This document shows, in pieces, positions 58,691 to 64,000 of a DNA stretch of 64,000 nucleotides. The notes under the pieces were generated by a model. It had not been told where the DNA came from, made no database searches, and saw nothing but the letters and a program-made list of their open reading frames with translations. The DNA is from Cylicocyclus nassatus (lineage: Eukaryota > Nematoda > Chromadorea > Rhabditida > Strongylidae), in contig CATQJL010000316.1 of the NCBI GenBank assembly GCA_958299035.1, positions 11,440,347 through 11,504,346 of the forward strand, given 5' to 3'. Each line of letters begins with the position of its first letter. The first letter of the stretch is position 1. The position numbers and the translations under genes are program-made.

Positions 58691-59851
58691 GGGCCGCATG
58701 CACTAACACCCCCGTGGAGGGGGTTCGCAGCTTAAAAGAAAGCTTTATATATCGAAACTTCAGATACTTGGATTTCACGTTGTGTACCTATCCGTAAGTA
58801 TTCCTGCTACCCTTCACTATGAACATACTGAACAGAAGCGAGAAGCTGTACAAGCCACATTTTCCAGCTTTAGTATGATCCCTAATGATCCCCGGCGCTC
58901 TTCTTTAAAGTCATTTCCCTTTCTCCGAAGTTAACGAAAAACCTTCAAAGTTGTGCAGATTATCTAAACCGACAGTGCTAATGAGGGAATGGTCAGAAGT
59001 CGAAGTGGCCAATCCACACAAGCTGCATACCATTAGATTCAGCATAAAACGCTGACTCTAAATCTGTCTTCCCTATCTGCAGAGCGCTTTTGTGGACGAA
59101 ATTATAAGCCGTTGAAGGCCACTATTTTGCTAAGAATTTGTGCGTGTAAAGTGCAAACTTGGCCGTAAAAAGCCATTCTCGGCTCAATATTGGACCAGAA
59201 CAGGCAATTAGGTCACTTCATATGACCCGTACCTAGAGATGAGCTGAAAGAGCAATAACGTGCCTAATTTCGCAATTTTTGCATACGGTTTTTCCGCAGT
59301 AAAGCTGCTCATAACTTCGCCTACAAAGGCGCTCTGCAGATATGGAAGACAGATTTAAAATCAGCATTTTATGCTGCATCGAATAATATGAAGCTTGTAT
59401 GGATCGGCCACTTCGACTTCTGACCATTCCCTTGTAAGCATGTTGCTGATAAGAACAGATGATGCTTTGAAGTCATGAAATTTTCGATGATCCACAGGTC
59501 GAAAGAGGTTTACCGAAAAATACGACTTTTCAAAAACTCATTTGTTCTCATCGGTAACATGCTTAAGCACTGTTGGTTAGATGTTCAGTACAACTTTGAA
59601 AGGTTTTCGTTAACTTTGGAAAAAAATGACTTCAAAGAAAAGCGCCGGGGATCTTCAGGGATCATACAAAAGCTGGAAAATGCGGTTCGTACAGCTTCTC
59701 GCTCCTGTTCAACATGTTCATAGTGAAAAGTAGTAGGAATGCTTACGGATAGGTACACAATATGAAATCCAGGTGTCTGGAGTTTTGAGATATAAAGCTT
59801 TCTTTTAAGCTACAATCCCCTCCCCAGCGGGGATGTTAGTGCATGCTGCCC
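58691..59851. mobile_element. Harbinger-like foldback element (1,161 bp)
   Basis: TTA at 58688-58690 and 59852-59854; tips GGGCCGCATGCACTAACA and GGGCAGCATGCACTAACA. Arms of ~450 bp pair with scattered changes (GTACCTATCCGTAAG, CCTTTCAAAGTTG-type). No protein. The centre shares ATTAGATTCAGC...CTATCTGCAGAG with the foldback at 38370. Confidence 0.8.
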
Positions 59852-59854
59852 TTA

Positions 59855-60935
59855 AATGCTCCGGCTGTTGCTGCGGTACCGCCACGCGGTTTCCCGCTAA
59901 TTGCACATTTTTAAATTGCGCTTACGATTCATTATATATTAGATTATGAGAAGGAAAGCTGCTTTGATAGCAGAGCAAACACTAATATCTTTCTCATCTT
60001 CCAGTACATGTTTTTCAAACATTAACAGCGATAAGATCACAAATTAATGGACATTAGCTTCGCCTAACAGATGAGAGCCTTGATGTAATCAATTCTCAAC
60101 ATCTTCTAAAAGTAATCATATGGCTGAAGTATCAGGCACGAAGATAAGGCAATTCATATTGATGTTTGAAATGAACTGAGATAAAGCTAGAGGCGGAAAC
60201 GTGGAGATAAAGTTTCATCGATATACGAAAACATGATAAAACTAATCATGATATATAGCACTGCAGGAACAAAAGCACTCTCAAGACCATTCAGAAGGGG
60301 AAAAAGAAATAGATGGCAGCAATAACAAGCAGAGCCACGGCACATCCGGCGCGATGCATCAGTCAGAAAAACGACGATACGACTCCTGCGAAGGCCAGTA
60401 AGCTATGGAGAGAGAAGGGAAACCATGGCAAGCATAGCAGCAACTGATTGACGACTATAAGAGGGGGAGACATCGGGTTTGAAGCAGTCATCTAAAAATC
60501 AGATATTTTTAGGATCTGAAGCACATTAACGTTTTGCAGTCTTCTGCGAAAAATGATGAAATTTTCACTTGAAGTTATTTCAGCTGGTAGGGATGATAAC
60601 CATCTTGAAGTGCGGCAAACAAATAAGTTAAAAGTAATTGAGAGTTTTTTGTGCGTAATCTGCAATAACATAGATTGAACTTACCTACTCGTTAACTACA
60701 TGGTCTAAACATCCAATACTTACTGGCCCGGGGTCTAATCTCCAAACGCAATATGCGAAATCCCAAAACCAGATCTAAATGATTCGCCTGTACTTTAGAC
60801 TGTGAAGCTGAAGGAAATTGAGTCGTGATCGATACGATGGCAGACTCTGGGGAAAACTTGAATCGGGGTAACATCTATAGTAGAGGATTCTGGTGAAAGT
60901 TTTTTGAATTTTTTCGAGTTTTTCTTTTTAGGTAC
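59855..60935. other. No gene seen
   Basis: AT-rich sequence, no recognised features. Confidence 0.3.
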
Positions 60936-61365
60936 TCTGGTTGAAGCAAAGATTATTGATAATTTATTTTCCACTAAAAAAATTCCATTCTTGAGATTGG
61001 GTTTTACATGAATCAACAGTATCAGGTGGGGTTCATGTAAAGAAGAACGCTGCTGACATTATTCACTTCAAACATTATGATTCTGAGTAAAGGTCATTGC
61101 GCCTTCACTCGATAAGCCATCGGCACTTTCGCGAATGAGCAAAATTTCGTTTACCTGATCCATTAGTGACCGAGGATGTCGCGGATCGCCATGCAAATGA
61201 GCAAGATAATGCATGAGAGTTGCATAGATGACCCCTCAATACCAGCTGAGACGTTCACGGATCGCAATGCTTGCTAAATAAAAAAGCTAATTGCGGAATG
61301 CTAAGGAATGAATCCACGAGGCCAGATGCGACATTCCCTTCGACAAAAAGACCTCAGTCTACAAA
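60936..61365 (+). repeat. RTE-like fragment, second copy
   Basis: Matches 41057 down to 40613 (minus strand) nearly end to end: CTCTGGTTGAAGCAAAG, TTTTACATGAATCAACAGTA, GGTGGGGTTCATGTAAAG, ATGCATGAGAGTTGCATA, CATTCCCTTCGACAAAAAG. Both copies start at the same 5' point. This copy lacks the RT, the reverse of normal 5' truncation. Confidence 0.8.
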
Positions 61366-61603
61366 TAAAAACGATTGCAGCTGCAGAAGGAACGATGGAG
61401 CCAGCAGCGAACGTCTATATACACTTAGTCATTATTACTCATGCATTTTCCATCACTTACAAGTAGTCCAAATTTACAAGATATCTAAGATATTATTTTG
61501 GTTTGACTTATCGTATCATAGTTCCAACTATTTGTTAGTGATTTCGTCACTTTTTCATGTTATTGCTTTGTTGTTTGTGTGTGTATATTTCAAGCAGAAT
61601 GAG

Positions 61604-61625
61604 GGTTTAATTACCCAAGTTTGAG
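61604..61625 (+). other. Exact 22-nt SL1 spliced-leader match
   Basis: All 22 nt of nematode SL1 are present: GGTTTAATTACCC, then AAGTTTGAG at the 3' side. The next bases are TTTGAG and only then GTAATCGG, so a splice donor does not directly follow as in an SL RNA gene. There is no clear Sm site. It may be an SL RNA pseudogene with a 6-nt duplication, or the 5' end of a reverse-transcribed trans-spliced RNA. Confidence 0.7.
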
Positions 61626-61833
61626 TTTGAGGTAATCGGCAATAAACGTGTGCGAATCGTGTGGGAATAGTTGGTGTGGTTCAATTGGCAAGGTTGTGGC
61701 AACCTTTAAAGGACATAAAATAATATTTGATCAAGGGTACAAGAATTTGAGTAGCGGATATCAAGTTATCACATCAAAACCAAGAACAAACTAATAGATA
61801 AAAATCTGAGCTCTTGGGTTTTTTGAAGCAGTA

Positions 61834-61992
61834 AGGAGCGCCGCGGGACATAAGGTAATAATGTGTTAGGTTACGACCACTGACTGCCGCTTTTTTGCTT
61901 GAAAAAGAAGCACGAAGAAATGTTGGAGGTAATCTTTTCGTTGCGGGTTCAGTTTTGCCCTCAAATATTACCTTATGGCCCGCGTCGCTCCT
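61834..61992. mobile_element. 159-bp MITE
   Basis: Ends AGGAGCGCCGCGGGACATAA and (reverse complement) AGGAGCGACGCGGGCCATAA continue to GGTAATA; TA at 61832-61833 and 61993-61994. Confidence 0.8.
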
Positions 61993-61999
61993 TATTGTA

Positions 62000-62867
62000 A
62001 CAGTCAAACCATAGTTTATTGTTTTTCGAGATACATACCCCATATGGAAAGCCCACAGCGCACTTGCACTTGGTGTCGAAGGTTGTTCACTCCTTGCTCA
62101 ATTTTGACATTGATAGGAGTTGGAAAGTATTGAACTTAATATGTGTCAATGTAGTAGCTATGACACAACGTTTTCTGATTTCATTCATGTGTCAAGTGAG
62201 CGCAAGATCAGTTCAAGGGAGAACGCGATTTTAACGAGATTTTGTCTGCACAGTTATCTTTGCTAGTGCCCTATTACACTTGCTGAGGAAGATCTCAATT
62301 TAAATTTTAATCAATGAAACCACTTCTAGTTTTGCACCTTCATCAATTCCATTCATACCTTCATTAATTTCATTTCACCTTCATTAATTTCATTTCACCT
62401 TCATTAACTTCATTGAGTGCAGCAAATTGTCCTTCTTTAAGAGCTTTTCCAAATTAGTGCTCATTTTGAACAATTTTTAATGGAAATTAAACACTTGACA
62501 CCCATAGGTGTATAAGCTTTTCTACAGCAAGTGCATTTTATTTTTCATTGGATTTTTGCTTTAATCAGAGCGATTGCATAAAAATATCAATAAGAATGCG
62601 ATATCGAAGTAGTCATAGCTATGCCATATCAGTTTCATCTTATTTGACAGACAAATAAATGCAATACATAGCTGTCATACGATAGAAAATCAAGCTCCTG
62701 AGATCCTTGAACTCAGACGTCTCAAAGTTTAGCAAACAACAACTGCTAAATTACAGTCAAGTGGTTATGCAGTAACAAATTTAAATGACTCAAAGTGAAA
62801 ATGTTTGTTTGCTTAAGTAACCTCACACAGCTTCGACTGATCAATGCTTGCTGAAATGCCGAATGTA
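62000..62867. other. No gene; short ~20-bp tandem repeat
   Basis: At about 62336-62414 the unit CACCTTCATTAATTTCATTT recurs about four times with small changes. The rest shows nothing recognised. Confidence 0.6.
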
Positions 62868-63678
62868 TTAGGTTGAAAACTAAGTTTTGCAACTGATCTC
62901 TCCCTCTCACTCAACATGGCGCACTCAAATTTTGCCATTGCGTTGGTTATTACTTAAGCTACAAGCGCAGCTGCTGTCTTACAAAATTCTGACGTCGCAG
63001 TGAAAGGTACGGTAGGTGCATGGTGTGAAGGGGAAAAATTCAAAGTTTGACGGATTTGGCTGAAACTTGGCATAGGAATGTTATCCGACATGCTGATCGC
63101 GAAAACGATAGAAAAATTGCGTGATAGGGTTTTTTTTATATAGGATTGCTGTAGGTGTACGATATGGGGTCTCACCCTAAACAAGGAAAAAGGCGATGTA
63201 TCAACAAATGAATGTGATATTCGCGTTTGGCAGGTCAAATAACCTTACTATGTAAACTCTCGGCGGAATTTGAGCTTCGGACTCTTTAGTCATTGACGAT
63301 CGTCCCCAGCAGCTCTTGCGTACATCGACTCGTTCGACTTTATGAGGACGCCCAATCTCGACATGCCCCTAAATTTTGTTTCTTTCTTACTAGGCCAAAG
63401 GAGTCAACCTCCAGCAATAATTTGTAGACGACGAATCTGGACTACTGCGCATGGTCTAGGCTGCTAAAGGCTTCATTTTAGCTTAAAACCCCAAAATTCT
63501 CAACTTTCATTAGTTTTCGACAAACGCCTGAAACTTTTCTATTCCGTGTTCAAAATTTAGACAATTTGTGCTTACTTGTAGCTCACATTGCCTTTTACAT
63601 AATGCCAAAGTTTGAGTGCGCCATATGCAAAGAGAGTGAAGTTATGAAACCAGTTGCAAAACTTAGTTTTCAGCCTAA
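62868..63678 (+). mobile_element. 810-bp mariner family, copy 3
   Basis: TIR TTAGGTTGAAAACTAAG and CTTAGTTTTCAGCCTAA; TA at 62866-62867 and 63679-63680. About 90% similar by eye to copy 2 over its length; non-coding. Confidence 0.9.
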
Positions 63679-63680
63679 TA

Positions 63681-64000
63681 TTTTGAAGGTTTCTTGAAAC
63701 GTCAACAGATGGTCGATAGTTTATTTCTAGATGGAGGAAACCTTAGATTTAACACGTTTGAATGGATGCGATGTTACGGAACATGCCCCCTCTTCCTTGT
63801 TTGTACCACAATTCCAACTCTGCAGCAGAAAGCAGGAGTGTTGATGTCATACGTAGTCTGCATTGCGAAAATGCAGGTTGCCGCGCATGCCGGTTGAACT
63901 TCCCTTAGGAACTAAAGCTCCGGGACTGCTTCACGCAATTTCAGTCACCACTCGATCTTTCAGTTTGTCAGATGCTTTTGAGTCCAACACTGATAGACTA
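63681..64000. other. No gene seen
   Basis: A 67-codon frame (63694-63897) has no recognised domain. Confidence 0.3.

Overview
The window reads as transposon-rich nematode chromosomal DNA with no convincing host protein-coding gene. Three signals point to a nematode: an exact 22-nt match to the SL1 trans-spliced leader at 61604-61625; CR1-like and RTE-like non-LTR retrotransposon remains of a style I associate with nematodes; and many TA-flanked mariner/Tc1-type non-autonomous elements. I cannot name the species. The DNA is AT-rich, has no long open gene with recognisable splicing, and all recognisable protein similarity belongs to mobile elements, nearly all broken by frameshifts or stops.

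Layout. 0-5 kb: a long-arm foldback Tc1-type element (491-1862), a weak TTAA MITE and a degenerate tandem repeat. 5-16 kb: mariner-type elements, two further foldback elements, two short MITEs and the first copies of a Helitron-like family that carries a (TCTG/TATG)n tract and ~120-bp minisatellite units. 16.4-17.5 kb: hAT transposase pseudogene. 18-25 kb: more Helitron-like copies and a ~1.8-kb tandem duplication whose two copies carry different MITEs. 25.6-39.4 kb: a CR1-like retrotransposon (5' UTR monomers, ORF1, endonuclease, reverse transcriptase) split exactly in its endonuclease by a 7,200-bp TIR element with a CAG target duplication, which itself contains a mariner copy, two MITEs, a Penelope-like RT fragment with a hammerhead-like core, and a tRNA-like sequence. 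The RT half is followed by a 3-kb long-TIR mariner whose empty site is preserved in a paralogous copy 2 kb away. 39.7-44.3 kb: RTE-like RT on the minus strand, two foldback mariners and a GC-richer satellite.

46-64 kb: a Helitron-like copy, a MITE nested inside its own family, and an old C-rich satellite (about 49.4-57.2 kb) that has been opened by two nested stacks: a TIR element holding a mariner holding another MITE, and a hAT element with a perfect 8-bp target duplication holding a palindrome, a MITE and a mariner. Then come a 352-bp palindrome, a 1.16-kb Harbinger-like foldback, an RTE fragment, the SL1 match, a MITE and a third copy of an 810-bp mariner family.

Taken together the window is best read as a stratified insertion record. 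Target duplications, paralogous empty sites and host-element interruptions let the order of many insertions be worked out from the sequence. The most unusual property is the density of long self-complementary DNA, which could give hairpin RNA if transcribed. All family assignments are from motif and terminus recognition by eye; none has been checked by a database search.
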